NCBI GenBank assembly: GCA_020543525.1
Contig: JAHYIO010000006.1
Coordinates: forward strand, 1,054,001-1,118,000
Source of the DNA: Coriolopsis trogii
Taxonomy: Eukaryota > Basidiomycota > Agaricomycetes > Polyporales > Polyporaceae
Reading direction: 5' to 3'
Length of the DNA: 64,000 bases
This document shows, piece by piece, positions 35,665 to 48,372 of this stretch. A program made the translations under genes and the position numbers. How positions within the stretch are numbered: the first letter of the stretch is position 1; the number at the start of each line of letters is the position of its first letter. The notes under the pieces were generated by a model. The model worked only from the letters and a program-made list of their open reading frames with translations. It did not search any database and was not told where the DNA came from.

Positions 35665-37646
35665 ATGACTGCATTCGACTTTCTCGAGTTCCATCGGTAA
35701 GTCGTAGTCAGTATTGACCTTACCTCACCATTCACATGTATACAGGGAGGATTACAGGTATAAGAAGCCTCTCGTCAGGAGCTTCTTTGTGTTACCTGAG
35801 GGTACAAGGTATGTCGATATGGCTTCGTGAAGGGTTCATCGCTTGACCGAAGTCCTACACAGCGTGCCCCCGAAGTATCCTGACAAGGCCCCTCCCTCAA
35901 ACATCTGGGACATATTCTATGACACTTGGCTAGCCATAAAGCCAGTCTATAAGCCACTGGTTGATACTGTCGCGCTCGTCAATCGCGAAGCACTCCACGC
36001 CGTCCGCACCCGTCGATTCAAGCGAGTGGAGTTTCACCCGGCCTTCAAGTTCGCTGGCGCCCTCAAAGTCTTCCGTCCCGACACTGTTCTTCCCTACGTG
36101 CAGCAGATCATCCTAGACGGAAGTTTGGATGTCCGTGGTGACTCGCCGATGGACAGCGACGAGCGTGATACGTGGATGGAGATCGGCGACTTTCATACGT
36201 GGATGTCTGCCGCAATCCCCTTGATCGAGCTGATACGTGCACATTCCCCGGTCGACTACCTCACTCTCTGGTCCCTCAGTTGGCCCGACGTCCCGATTGA
36301 GATCCGCAAGGCCTGTCGCATGCTCAAGGGTGTGCGCGCGCTAAAGATCTTTGACGTAGACTTCGTGAACACCAACCAGTACCTGATGACGCTCAGCTCC
36401 TATCCGAAGCTGCAGTACCTGACGATCACGCATGCGACGTGGCACGCGCTCAACCATACCCCCGAGCAGCTCAGGTCCAGAGAACCGCTCCTCCTGACCG
36501 AGTTGCGTACCAAATGCGCGTATACGGGCGTCCTGATGGAGTGGCTACTCGGCCGGCGCGAGTATCTCGCCATCGAGGAGCTCGAGGTCACCTCCAGGGA
36601 GAGATACAGGGATGACGCACGACTCATTCGTGTCATCAAGAAGGCGAGCCCGTGGTTGAAGCGTCTCCGTGTATCGGACTCTGCAGGTGACGTCATTTGC
36701 GAAGGGGAGATTTTCGGGGTCCAGAAACACAATGGTGCGTCTCCTATGTCGTGAATCTGTATTATCATTATATACTGACCAATTGCGTCGTGTTGTAAAA
36801 GAGCATTTGTGGAGGGCACCGGGAGGCGTTGCAGAGCGCGAGGAGGATATCATCGCCCATATGGAGACATACTATCAGGACGACGGAGAGGATGTCATGG
36901 ACGAGGATCCCAACGAGATCATCGGCGACGATATGGACACCGATACAGACTTTAAGGGACAGGAAGGCCGCCTTGGCTTTCGTACCGCCGTACCTCGAAC
37001 GCCCAGTCCGGACCTCCAGGAGATCCACGATACGCTGCTCCTCCCCGATGACGAAGGGGGAATCTGTTATCAAGACATGAATGCCGACCTGAATTCCTCG
37101 CCATTCGCTGACCGCAACGACCATGGATATCCCGAGGTCGCAGGAGAGCTTTCTGGGCGAATCCGAACCCCCATGCTGTGGGACGCTGAGGCTCGGATCC
37201 ACTGGAGGAGCGAGTATTCCATGGTCATCGTGAAGCTCTTTTGTTCCTTGACGTACGATCACCCGCTCTTTTACAAGCTTCGCATCAAGGTGTCTTTCCA
37301 CAGGCAGGAGCTGTTCGACAGAGCCCCATGGAAGACCATCGACCTTTATCTCTCGAACGTCCTGCCGGAACTCGACTGGGAGGATGCCGAGAAGGACTAC
37401 GATCTTTGCTTGGACTTTGCGGTGGACGGGTGGGACGAAAGCACGTCTCGAGCGGAAGCAGCATGCATCAGGAAGCTCAAGAAGAAACTCCCGCGTACCA
37501 ACAGACAGGGCCAGTTCGAGATTGGCGTTAAAAATTTCGAATACTATGGCCCGCGTGTTGAGCAGACATTGACAGAAGCTAGGGTGGTACCTGAATGGCA
37601 GAGAATCGACGTTGAAGATGATGTTGAGTCGGACAGTGATGACTAG
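35665..37646 (+). CDS. hypothetical LRR/F-box-like protein
   Basis: Four exons join in frame. Exon 1 (35665-35696) reads MTAFDFLEFH. Exon 2 has DYRYKKPLVRSFFVLPEGT. Exon 3 begins SVPPKYPDKAPPSNIWDIFY and contains VDTVALVNREALHAVRTRRF followed by KRVEFHPAFKF, the kind of helix-strand unit that follows the F-box in many basidiomycete F-box/LRR proteins. Leucine-rich repeats follow (YLTLWSLSWPDVP, MLKGVRALKIFDVDFV, YPKLQYLTITHATW, IEELEVTS). A GTGCGT..AAAAG intron leads to exon 4 with EHLWRAPGG, the acidic YQDDGEDVMDEDPNEIIGDD, and a tail ending VEDDVESDSDD. It has about 600 residues. I see no clear F-box core, so a role as a ubiquitin-ligase receptor is only a possibility. Confidence 0.7.
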
Positions 37647-37977
37647 ATGGGTATAGGAACCTTTCCGAAGATCAGCGGAGCATGACATAGTGGGCTCGTT
37701 GTACTCATTATTGCAAACGGCATATTTGTGGCTCTTCTACTACCTCACTAGGCTTCGAATTTACAGTGTACACGAAGTCTTCAGGCCGACGGCCAGCACG
37801 TACGGACCGGAGGGGGCACGTGCTGCTTATTTGTTTGCCCTTGTTTGAGCAAGGTTCACGAACGTCGTCATAAGGCGAACGTTGGTTATTTTCTCCTTTG
37901 CCTCTTCCCCTCGTTCTGCTGTAGAGCCTCGACGGTTCGCCCCATATTCTACACTTTCCGCCGCATTCATCCATAAT

Positions 37978-38995
37978 ATGCGCTTCGTTCCCACTCTATT
38001 TCTCTTGGCGATGCCGGTCATTGTCTCTGCTTGCGAGGGCGACTGCATTGTCGGTATTACGAATGCATGGCTCGGCAACTACACATCCCCTATCAACCTC
38101 GTCATGGACAGCATGGTATGAGGGCAATCTTGCTTTTTTGAACCGCACTTGTCCCCTGACCGCAGCGGTGCAGGCAAAGCAAATGTCGGACCTCATCCCT
38201 GGTCATCCTTCCCCGGAAACCACGCGCAACTTTCTCAAACCTGTGATGGACGCCTACTCGAAACAAGCGTATCAGGGCATGGAAACTGCAATCTTCCCCA
38301 GCTACTTCCACGGCAAGTGTCTCGACTCTAACGGCGTGGAGCCTTTCGGCTGCCCCAACCCCGACTGTCCCATCGTGTGCGGCACACCAGGCTCTCTTGT
38401 ACACTTCTACCCCAAACTCCGGTACATCGCGTTCAACGAGACCGCCCACCACCTCCAAGCCTTGTGCACCCCCGGCACCGACGCTTACCAGCAAGTCGAG
38501 AAACTCGTTCTTGAGGCGTCTTCCAAGCCCAGCCGCCAAACGAAACTGGAACAGGAACGGCGTGGCTACAGCAGAGTCTTCGCGCGCGGTGTCGGTGGTG
38601 TTCCTGTGAACGCCATGGAAAACAATCAAAAGCATGCGGTCTCTGTCGCCCCTCCACCGCCTGTCGCTTCTGCACCTGTACCTATCGTCCACCAAGGCTC
38701 CTCGATGGCTAACCCTGGGGCTAACTCGTACGCTGGTGCTTCTGGTGGTGCTACTGCTGGCAACAACCTCCTTTCAGCACTGATTCCCGGCGGATCCGCC
38801 TCGAAATCCTCAGGGCTTGGGCTTCCTGGGCTGAAGCCACGCTCCCCGGACGTCAAGGCAGGACTCAAGAGCATCATGCAACAGACACGCACGCTGTTAG
38901 AGGAGGTTTGTGGTGGTACAGCAGAGACGACAAACGGGTTGCCGGGATGTGATTGGGAGGATACGATGAAGGCGTACATCTTGACTTTCCCTTGA
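37978..38995 (+). CDS. conserved secreted protein
   Basis: A signal peptide (MRFVPTLFLLAMPVIVSA) precedes CEGDCIVGITNAWLGNYTSP. One intron of about 59 bases (GTATGA..GTGCAG) joins LVMDSM to AKQMSDLIPGHPSPETTRNF. The core has a conserved-looking cysteine-rich part (YFHGKCLDSNGVEPFGCPNP then DCPIVCGTPGSLVHFYPKLR). A Ser/Gly/Pro-rich region follows (VSVAPPPPVASAPVP). The C-terminus holds a further pair of cysteines near LLEEVCGGTAETTNGLPGCD and ends AYILTFP. The reading frame is open from exon 2 to the stop. I recognise similar secreted proteins in basidiomycetes but no function. It has about 320 residues. Confidence 0.8.
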
Positions 38996-39973
38996 AGCTG
39001 TTGAACACAAGGATCGTTTAGTAATCTATCACAACAATTCTTTGACATAGTGTGTGATCCTGCTCCGGTTCACAGTGGGCAGCGCGCATATAGGCGTCTT
39101 TTCGACGCATATATGCGGTCGATACGCCCAAACACCGTGTGTATAACCAGAGTCGCGCTAACAATCGCACCAGAATGGATTAGGGATGCGCCCTCATGGA
39201 GATGACTCCAGGGGTCTAGTTCTAGTTGACAGGCAGAGCTGCGGGTTAGATAAGTTGGGCACGAAACTTGTGCCCTAACATGAAGGCGAGATGGACATCC
39301 AGGACCGCGCTCTCCAGGAATAACACATACCATTCCTCGACGCGAGGGCATCCTTCCATGTCACTCAAGCTACACCTATCTCTGCACCACGGCGTTGCTG
39401 CTCTTCTCGACGCCACCGCCGCACCGCAGGCAAACGTTGAGCGTCGAGGCCGCGCGCCCTGCATCTTCCATGCATATGATAGGTCAGGGAAGGTCTGGAC
39501 GGAGGATTAATGGGGCATGTAATTGAGTACGTATTCGATGACTAGTACGGGTACAATCAGCATAGGCCGACATCAAGGGATCGTGCAAGATAGGGATAGC
39601 AAGAGAACAACAAAAAGGCGATGATAGGATACGACATACTAGCACGTTTGCAGGATCCGCTCTCCGCACACCGCCGCACGTTCGTACGTTAGCACATACG
39701 CAGCGGGCGCGGGCGCACAGGGGGTGTTGCGCGATACTTGATGCATGATAGATATGGGTGTGTTCGGCGGATAGTGCAGCGGCGCAGGAGGAGATGAGGT
39801 GGAGCGAAATGGCGACAATTCTATGATAAAGATAGCAAGCCAAGAGGTGGGCGATCATATACAGCAACAGCAGCAACATTCTTCGTCTTGACTGACGGGC
39901 GTGACAGGCATGAGCAGTCGTGCGGAGAGTGGTCGGCCTCGACGGATCGTTCGTACGTACGCGTTCCGAAAGT
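38996..39973. other. intergenic, nothing recognised
   Basis: This stretch is the 3' flank between two convergent genes (secreted protein on plus, P450 on minus). A short CAG-rich run lies near 39862-39876. No gene was recognised. Confidence 0.55.
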
Positions 39974-42579
39974 TCATGCCAAGCCCTTGTAGCGGGAAAC
40001 CTTCAGTGGTAGCTTGGGCGCGTTGCCGTTCGCCCCGACGGTCGGGAAGCGGATGCCGGAGATGTTCCATACGATCGGCTTGTCGGAGGGTTCGAACGTG
40101 AAGTTCGCAATCAGCAGCGCGAGCACGACCTCTGCGGACATTTCGTCAGCTTACGGGTATGACGGCATACTACACGGACGCGCGCGCTCACTCATTTCCA
40201 GCTGCGAAAATTTGAATCCGCTGCGCGAACGTTGTTGTTCGTGAGCGGCGCGCGGAGACGAAGAGGAAAGGAAAAGAACGCACATGCATGCCCTCCCACC
40301 GCCGAGGAACGTCATCCTGTACGATAAGCATACATAAGCATCTGCCTCACCCCCGACGAGCCCGTATGCAACAAGGAGAAAAGCTCACAGATTCGAGTAT
40401 ACCCCGGGAATGTGGGCCTCGGTGACCGTCTCTGGCAAGGGCGACAACCAACGCTCAGGCTTCCACTCCCACGCGTCGTCACCCCATGTCCTGCTGTTCA
40501 GGTTAGAGCCCAGCACGCCGATGAGGATGACGGTGTCTTTGGAGATGGGGATTTCGGACATGAGGGTGCCATCCAGACCACGGATAGGCTCAGACAGCGG
40601 GAGGACCATATCACGCTGCGCCCTGTTGCGAGAGAGAAGGGACGGAGCCGGAGGAGCGGCACGCGATGCCTTTGGTCAGACTGGGAACAGCTGTCAGGGA
40701 CAAGAAAACTCACGTACTCTCGGAAGATGAACATTGCGGGCGGATGCCTAAGTGTGAGAAGCCGAGGGAGAGAAGAACCGCGTAGGATCAGCATGGTACG
40801 CACGCCATGCAAAACGACGGATGCGATACGCACAGTCGCAGGGTCTCCCGACAAATCGCGTCGAGGAATGGTAGTGCATTCAGTTCATCGTAGGAAAGTT
40901 CTTTGCCATCGGATTGTGCTGCGAGAACTTCAGCGCGTAGACGGGCCTGCACCTCAGGCTTCTGTGCAAGCAAATGGAGGATCTGCGAGAGGGCATTCGA
41001 GGTGGTATCCATTGCGGCGAACGTCAAGGTCCTGGGACAAGACGTTTTTGTCGGTGAGACTGATCCTTAAGGACGGAGTGCCACTAGGACGAACAAGGCT
41101 GACAACTTACACCATCTGACCGATCAGTTCCTCATCCGACAACCTGTCTTCGGAGGACGCCAAGACGTTCGCTCTCACTGTTGTATGTGGTGAATCTTCG
41201 TATTACCCAAGGGGACAAAACACACTTACGAAGAATGCTCATCAGATCTTTCCCTGCGCCGACTTTCTCCAGCAGTCTCTCGTCTCCCTTCTCAAGAAGG
41301 GCTTTCTTCTCCTGGAGTATTTCCGTTGCACGGCGAGTCATCGTGTCGACTACGCCTTTGAGCGTGTGTAGACGCTTGAAGGGGAGCCATTCCAAGACTT
41401 TCCTCCTGAACGCCGGCGTGCCGATGAGGGACACATACGGTAACGTCCATCGGTATACTGAAAGCGCGTATAGTGCGGGACTGTAAGCCGTTTCGTTAGC
41501 ACTGGTTGATGGACCGCGTCACAACGCTGGAGCAAAAGGGAGTCGGGGAAGAGCGGAGAAAGCAGAGAGATACTGACACGTATGCCTTGATCGCTTCCGC
41601 GTAGACATCAGGCGTTACGTCTTCCTGGAGAGGATCAAACGAGTGTCCGAGTCCTGCTTGGCCGATCAGCTCGAGGGCGGTACGCCCCATCCAGTTCAAC
41701 ATGTCTATCTCCGCGGGCGCGCTCCGCACGCGCTCTTCGATTGCGGCTCGGAGCTGGGTACACAGCAACCGCAACATAAGCGCAAAGGCAGAGAAGTCCC
41801 GGCGGCCGGGGAAAAAGAAGCACGAGAGTGTGAGTAACGGTTGACAGGGGGCGGCATTGGCGTCGGAGTACGGACCTTGCGCCCGACGTCGTAAAACATC
41901 GGCATCATGCGTCGCATGTGAGCGATGGAGAAAACGGGGTTGAGCATGCGCCGTTGCTTCCGGTGTTGGTTGCCTGAGCCATGTAATTGAGCTCTCCGGT
42001 GTCAGGGGCGAACAGCGAAGAACTCACCGAGAGTAGCGAGTAGTCCGGGTCCGAGCGTCAGAAGATTGCTCCTGGGATCGAATGCAGATATGTTAGCAGC
42101 GGATGACGTGCATGGAGGACGGAAGTCGTACCTGATGAACCACTCTGGCGGTTCATACGAGTACTGATCTTTGACTAGAATGCTATGCGTCGCCCTCGGG
42201 TCGTACACGTACAGAATTCTTTGCTGAACAGTCCAAGATAAAACTTCATGTTGGTAAGCGAGGAGACTGCGCACTCACGCCTTTCGCGCCTTGTAACCTG
42301 ACGACTGATCCGTAGTTGTTGATCAAGTCACGGTAAAATGGCATACCCTGCCTATTGAACAGCTGCGGCAAGTTGCCTGTCATGACCATCGGATTAGCAT
42401 CGGGGCTTGGAGTAGAGTGGCCCAGCGTGCCACTCACCTGTTAGCCAAGATGGACACGGCGGTCCTGGGATGTTGTCAAGGGGATTCTTCACGAAGACAT
42501 GTCTGAAGTATCTCCACAATGTCCAGGTAACTGAACATATGAAGACGCTCTCGACGATGATGCTGAGGACCTCGCCCAT
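39974..42579 (-). CDS. cytochrome P450 monooxygenase
   Basis: This is a membrane-anchored microsomal P450. The N-terminus MGEVLSIIVESVFICSVTWT is hydrophobic and is followed by the hinge NIPGPPCPSWLTG. Further pieces are NLPQLFNRQGMPFYRDL, RMLNPVFSIAHMRRMMPMFY (C-helix region, with the WxxxR position as HRKQRR), and ALELIGQAGLGHSFDPL. The oxygen-binding I-helix motif is TFAAMDTTSNAL. The K-helix ExxR is ICRETLRL. The PERF-like region is WEWKPERWLS. The heme-binding loop is FLGGGRACIGFKFSQLEM, with a GTGCGT intron inside it after ACI. The C-terminus ends SRYKGLA. All the catalytic motifs are present across about a dozen exons, so it looks functional. The substrate and CYP family cannot be told from the sequence. 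No biosynthetic cluster genes are adjacent. Confidence 0.9.
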
Positions 42580-42685
42580 CCGTGGAACTGACAGGGAGAG
42601 AACGAAGGAGGAGTGATTGGGTGGTGGCGCAGATGAGGAGTGCTGGTTAATGAGGCCTTCTTGGGGTATGGGGGTGCAGCACCGG

Positions 42686-42692
42686 TATATAT
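42686..42692 (-). promoter_or_regulatory. TATA box of the P450 gene
   Basis: An ATATATA on the reverse strand lies about 107 bases upstream of the P450 ATG at 42579. It is the best TATA candidate there. Confidence 0.45.
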
Positions 42693-42973
42693 CAGATTAT
42701 GTCCTCGGAGATGAGGCGACTGACAAGAGCTGTTGCCTAAGCGCGTTTGTCTTGTCGCTCAACAAGGGAATGACGAGTATAGTATGGTAAGGGGATCAGC
42801 GAGGCGATGGACCGATGCGCTTTGATGTGGTCCGCGTGGCCTGACCAAATTGCTGGAATTTCAGAAGCGGGGAGTGGAGAAGCAAGATTGAGCTGTCCTC
42901 CGGGAGCAGATCTACTCGCAAATGGTCTGGGGTTCTGCGAAGATGGGCAGGTGGATAGTTAGATGGAGGTGTG

Positions 42974-43645
42974 TCAGAGAAGAAGGAGAGGGCAGATAGC
43001 CGCAAGGCTCCGATGACCGGGGTTTGGTGGGTCCCAGGAACCCAGACTGCGTAGAACGAAGACCTTTTGAGGATCCGAAGCGGTATGAACGTGTGGCTCA
43101 TCGGGCGTCCCAGCTGCAGCAAGGGCTTCGGCGGGTGTCATATGGGCCACGGATTGCAAAGCGGCTAGGCCGGGCGCGCAGGACCTGGCATTCCGGGACA
43201 GGCGGCATGTGTGCAGGGTCGGAATGGGCACCTGCAGGCAAGATACAAACGGCAGAATCAGTAGCCTGAAGCGGACAGGAATCAGAAGCGGGATGTGGAA
43301 TAACGAAATACTGGAGACGGACGGAGACGAGAAGAACTGCCTGTGAAGGAAAAGTGCATTTGTAGATAGACCAGCGGCGGACGAGCGCGAGAACAGCTCC
43401 GAGGACTTCCGGCGTTCTCTATCGACTAGTGCCACCGCGGACTTCACAGCACCCTCCGTGGGTGAATCGGGATGATGCGAAACCCACACGGGGCCGACAA
43501 CTCTGAGGAATGGAGCCAGCTTCAGGTCCGGTTGACGTGCCATCGGGCTTAGGTTTGCAGACCTGCACGATGCTTTTCCCAAACACCTCCAGCCAGGGGG
43601 CGGAGTAAGAGTTACGGAGGAGAGCGACGGGCGCTCTTTATGCAA
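42974..43645 (-). CDS. doubtful ORF, 223 codons
   Basis: A single open frame upstream of the P450 gene on the same strand starts MHKERPSLSSVTLTPPPG. A second possible start, MARQPDLKLAPFLRVVGPVW, is near 43543. It includes a hydrophobic middle and a Pro-rich end. I recognise no family. It could be an exon of a small gene, the transcribed leader of the P450, or chance. Length is the only support. Confidence 0.25.
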   Translation of the reverse strand: MHKERPSLSSVTLTPPPGWRCLGKASCRSANLSPMARQPDLKLAPFLRVVGPVWVSHHPDSPTEGAVKSAVALVDRERRKSSELFSRSSAAGLSTNALFLHRQFFSSPSVSSISLFHIPLLIPVRFRLLILPFVSCLQVPIPTLHTCRLSRNARSCAPGLAALQSVAHMTPAEALAAAGTPDEPHVHTASDPQKVFVLRSLGSWDPPNPGHRSLAAICPLLLL

Positions 43646-46600
43646 CAGAGGTTTCGGTTCGAGCGCCTGTTAACGAGCTCCCACGTTAATGTTTTCGCGA
43701 TCGAATGAAGCGGTGCACCGTACTTGTTTTGACTCAAGCTAACGTTGCGTTCGACTTGAAAGATATGAACGGTAGGTCAACTCGACCCTTGGGACACGCA
43801 TCGTGCACTTGATGAGCGGCACGTCCTTGAGAACCCGCTCCGAGATACGGGTCGAGAACGAAGGAGAACGCGGAGGAGACGGTTCCCCGCCTCCCCAGAA
43901 GGTGCCCCAGGGGAAACAGTGCGTACGTTCTCTTCGAGTCCGTGCTTCGAAGTCAGCATCCTCTACATCAACACAGGAAAGTTTAAACACGCACTTGTCC
44001 GGGGGACGTGCGCGCGTGTACACTATTCATCTCCGTGAACATGGGTGGCGGCCCAGAGCCAGATGGAAGGCCCTCTGGCGATTGGGCCGACCTGGCCTCT
44101 ATGTAGACGGTACATGTGAGACGTTCGTATGTCCGTGCGCCCTTACGTGTAAATTTCTCTGATAACAGTCGGTGTGCTGCTAGAAAGCTGATTTTGCGGT
44201 ACGGCCATTGTTATCGAAGCCCGCAAGTCACGGAGACCGCTTGCACGCGCCATGCGCCTATCGTATGAGCAAGAAGATGTCACAAGCAGGCAATGCCGAC
44301 CCTGACCGCGCATATAGCGATGGGAGTGTCTCATGAATCTCCCCCTTTGAACAGTCGTGCAGGATTATCAGCGACATTCATGCATTGCAAGTGTCCTGGA
44401 GCACCTACATAACCAAGATACGTCTACTCGTGTATCAGGGCTTACTTAGCGCGGCGGAGAAGGCGTATTCGAGAGAGCGGAGGCGTTGGTGGGGCGGCGA
44501 AGAACTCTGTGAGGGGAAAGGTCCATAACGCGACGCGCACTTGGGTGTCACGTGATGCGAATGTTACGACATGGTCAATTAAGGCAACTTCTGTAGTTTC
44601 TTTTGTTGCCTCACCTACGCAGTCTACACTGTGTTTGACAGACAGCGGATCCCCCGAAATGCCTCCTGTGTGACAGGATATCGAAATATAACACGGTCGA
44701 TACTTCCGCGTCATCCTTAGCTGCTGGACTCGGAGTGAGTCGGAGTCGTGGTCGGCGACCATCCGGTCATTACACGAGGTCATGGAAGGGACGGCCAGAA
44801 GCCCCCTCATAATTAATCCTACGTGGCATAAGAAGCGGATTCTGCATCTCCGTCGTATGGGGATGAATGGACGGATGGGATATCGGCTCGTCGGCGAGTC
44901 GTCTAGATATTTGGCGACCAGCTGCCTCCTTCGTCGTTCATATTCCACGCATCTCCGGACCATGAGACCACGTCCGGCAGGATGGTCTTGCTGTCATCCT
45001 CCTATAGAAGAACCCCAGGACCAGCTATGATCACGATCACTGTGCACCACGCGTCCACGTATCAAGTACGTACACTCGCCGTTGCGCGACGCACTGCGCA
45101 GCTGGCAAAAGCAGCGTGGTTTCAATGTCGCTCGCTTAAGACTTAATGAAAGCCTAGGCGCAGCGAATGTGCCAGGCTTGGTGCGTGTCACTTCCGCCGA
45201 GGTGGTTTAGTGGAATCGCATAGGCGTGAGAGGTCCGGAGCATTGTGATGAAACGAACCGACGCAGCCCATGCCCGACCTTCACTTGGACGTGCATAAGC
45301 GCTCGATGGCATCATACTTGTCCTATCATCCAGAACAGGTCCATTGGCGTAGTAGCAAGTTGACGACTCGGTAGCACAAGTTGCCTCGACCGTCCATCCG
45401 ATATAGTTACACGCATGCGTGCCTGCTGCCAGTCTTGATGAGCACAATTCTTGAAGGTGCGGGGAGTAGGAAAACTACACTCACCGTATCCGCACTGTGT
45501 CATTCCGACGATATCGCCTGCGGCCGATTCTTCCCGAGCTCTAGCCGGTATGGGCGGGCTTCTCAACACGTCATCCCCGTCCTGTGTGTCTGTCTTCGAG
45601 TCGGGCAGTTCGCATATTAGTTTACTCTCTAGACACCGGGCATCGAGCCCCCGAGGGAGCAGAAGCGCTCCAGCGCCGACGACCTATGGCTTCCCCATCA
45701 TGTCCCTCAAAACTCGGGACCTGGGATCTGAGGAACTGAGACGAGGCACGAGGCACGGGACGCCAGGTGAGACCCAACCTCCGACGTCAACTATCAATTC
45801 CACAGTGACACGTCTTCCAATTGGTGAGTACACATACCGGCCATCTCATCCGTGTGTAGACGCACCACCAGATGGGCACAACCGCTACGCTCTCGACACG
45901 CGCGCGATTGCATGCCAAAGGGCTCCTTCTGTGCTCGACTCGAGGCAGGGCTTCCCCGCCTCCCTCGATCGCATGTCCGGAGCTCGACGGGACGATGGAC
46001 CACGCATTGGAGCTCCAGACGTGCCCGTGTGCTTGGAGTTTGAGCTTCCAGGATCCCCGCAATGCGATCCTCTGCGCGGTATTGCAGCTGATCGCGGACG
46101 AGAAGCACGAAGGCTCGCCGAGCGGAGCTGAAGTGCACCCGTGCGCCGTGCGACGCTAAAGACGACACAAGCTCTGTGCGGAATCTGGGGTGCAGTGGGG
46201 TCATGGGGGAAGCGTCTGTGACGAGGGGAGTTAAGGCGGGAGTTGGTCTCATTCCCGAGGGCTCCCTACTGTGCGTGTGTGCGATGGTTAGCATATGTGC
46301 TGCGACTTCGGCATAGGATCGGACGGACCGGAATGCTGATATGAATCGCGAGCATGTCTGGACATGAGTCTTTGGAAAGGTCAATGCTACGCAGAGTTTG
46401 CCAAGCAACTCTTCGAACTCCATGTGATTGTACATCTTCTGTGAACTGGTTTCGCCTAGCGGTCGATGCTGCTGTCGCACAATATACTATAGCGGGTAAA
46501 CTCATTAACGATCAGTGAAGATGCGAAGCCAGAACGTGCAGCCAACACCCGCCATATAAGTCATGAAGATACCATTCTCGCTACGCCCGAGGAGTACGGC

Positions 46601-47154
46601 TGTTCACCGACTCAGACGAGGTACTTATCACCTGGACTGAGGGTCGTCATGTGTCCATTACTCAAAAAGAGCGATCTCCTGTCGATGATCGTCTAGATTG
46701 GTGACCTTGGTTCGAAGAATACTTGAGCAAATGGTACGTACCCTTACAATGAGGCGAAGTGCTCAATGTGAGAAGCCGCTATGGGTTCTACTGCCGAGTC
46801 AAGTTTTGAGACCATTTCTGACTTGTACGTGAAGCGATTCCATGATCCTCCAATGTGTTGACAATGTGATTCGAGCATGAATTATTTTGACGTCAAGCAG
46901 GACGGCCCGTTTGTGATTCACGTACTGAACATTGTCGAGGTCGTAATCGCCAATCACGTACTTGCGCATCCTATCGGGGCGGCAGAGGTCGACTACCCTT
47001 CGCAGGAAACTCGCTACTTGTCAAGTGATGGAGGTCGTCCGACGTCTGCCAGGGAGACCGCGGCGGCGAACGGGTTCTGATTCTACAAGGTAATACACCG
47101 ACTGGAATCGCCAAATACAAGGCACACACCTGAACCCCCTACCGAGCCGATCAG
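43646..47154. other. 3.5 kb without a convincing gene
   Basis: Several long-ish ORFs overlap on both strands: reverse 43739-44023, 44442-44963 and 45794-46480, and forward 45451-46131. None has family motifs. On the reverse strand near 45620-45312, a GTGAGT..TCAAG intron would join MTQCGYD to WQQARMRVTISDGR, but the product is short and unknown. Decayed genes or intergenic DNA both fit. Confidence 0.45.
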
Positions 47155-48372
47155 TCACTCCTCATCATAGTTCAAGTCCCGAATAATTTCTCTCCACTCG
47201 TCCAGCACGTCCAACATCTTCTTCGTCTTGGCTTGGATCGCGTCATCCGTCGCGGCACCCATGGGGAGGTATAGCGGCCACGCCTTGCCCTTCGCCTTGC
47301 CTTCTCCGCGCACGACGTCCACGAGAAGCTCCATCGCCTTAGCGGGGTCTCCGGGCATGTGTTCGCGCGCCCACTTGATACGTCTCATGGACTCTGCACG
47401 CATGTCGTCGTAATCTGGAAAGGTTTTGTCCGTGTATATCTCATGATCGAGGGCAGACGTGCGGAACGCGCCCGGCTCAAGGATGAGGGTGCGGATGCCG
47501 AATGGCGTGAGCTCGGCGTTAAGACACTCCCCATAGACTGTGTATCGGTGCAATCGTGGTTAGCAAGCTTCCCGCTGCGGACGTGCGAGCGCCTCGAGTC
47601 AAGTCGGGTACTCGGACTCACCCCGAACTGCGGCTTTGGAGGAAACGTACGGGCCTAGAGAGGTTTCCGTTGTCGTCAGCTATACATATAGTCGTGTCCA
47701 CACTGCATCGATTGGACAGGACTCACCAGCACCCTGGGGAACGTCGCTCGCCATCAACTCATTGCCTCAAAAGCAACGCAGATTCCAAGAATATGCTTAC
47801 TGGGATCTCCGGTGACCAGCTGGACCGGCTGCCCATGAGGACGACTGTCCCGCTTCGCCGCGCGCGCATGTGCGGGAGGGCGGCGTTCGTGACGTCAACG
47901 AGCCCAAAAAAGTTCACGTCGAACTGCTTCCGCAAGATGTTTGATCTACGTGCGATGAGGTACCAAGGTCAATCGGGCACGTTGCGCGCAATGTGTCGCG
48001 GACACCATACTTACCCGCCTTCCTCGAGTATGGCGCTGTAACCCCTTCCGGCATTATTGACCACGACGTCAATCCGCCCGTAGAAGTCGATAGCTTTGTC
48101 AAATTTCGCCTTGATGCTAGGGAATCCCTCGGTCACATCGAGCGACATGAGACGAATGTTGTCTGACTTGGGGAAGTCTTGAATCTTATCCAGGGAGCGT
48201 GCAGTCGCAATCACACAGTCTCCACGGTGCAATGCCGCCAGGACGAGTGCCCGTCCGAATCCCGACGATGTTCCTACAGACATCATCACTGTAGCTCAAG
48301 TATCTGCGTAATCTGTTGGCGTAGCGACATACCTGTTATGAACCAGACTAGCTCTCCCTTGATTTCCACCAT
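47155..48372 (-). CDS. short-chain dehydrogenase/reductase
   Basis: This is a classical SDR oxidoreductase, nearest in pattern to fungal retinol-dehydrogenase or Ayr1-like members. It starts MVEIKGELVWFITG and an intron splits the cofactor loop TGTSSGFG. ARSLDKI follows, then the DVTEG region, NNAGRGYS, and FFGLVDVTNAALPHMRA. The SDR serine region reads VLMGSRSSW. The catalytic YxxxK is YVSSK, assembled across exons as GPYVSSKAAVRVYGECLNAE. The C-terminal substrate-side piece has LEPGAFRTSA, and the protein ends DLNYDEE. At least four introns keep frame. The cofactor (NAD or NADP) and substrate are not determined. Confidence 0.88.

Noticed and set aside
36768..37688. Reverse ORF of 306 codons opposite the LRR-like gene
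   Set aside because: It is a mirror of the coding exon on the plus strand, which splices well with its upstream exons.
45195..45260. tRNA-like A-box TGGTTTAGTGG
   Set aside because: It matches a Pol III A-box, but no B-box (GGTTCGANTCC) or cloverleaf pairing follows at the right distance.
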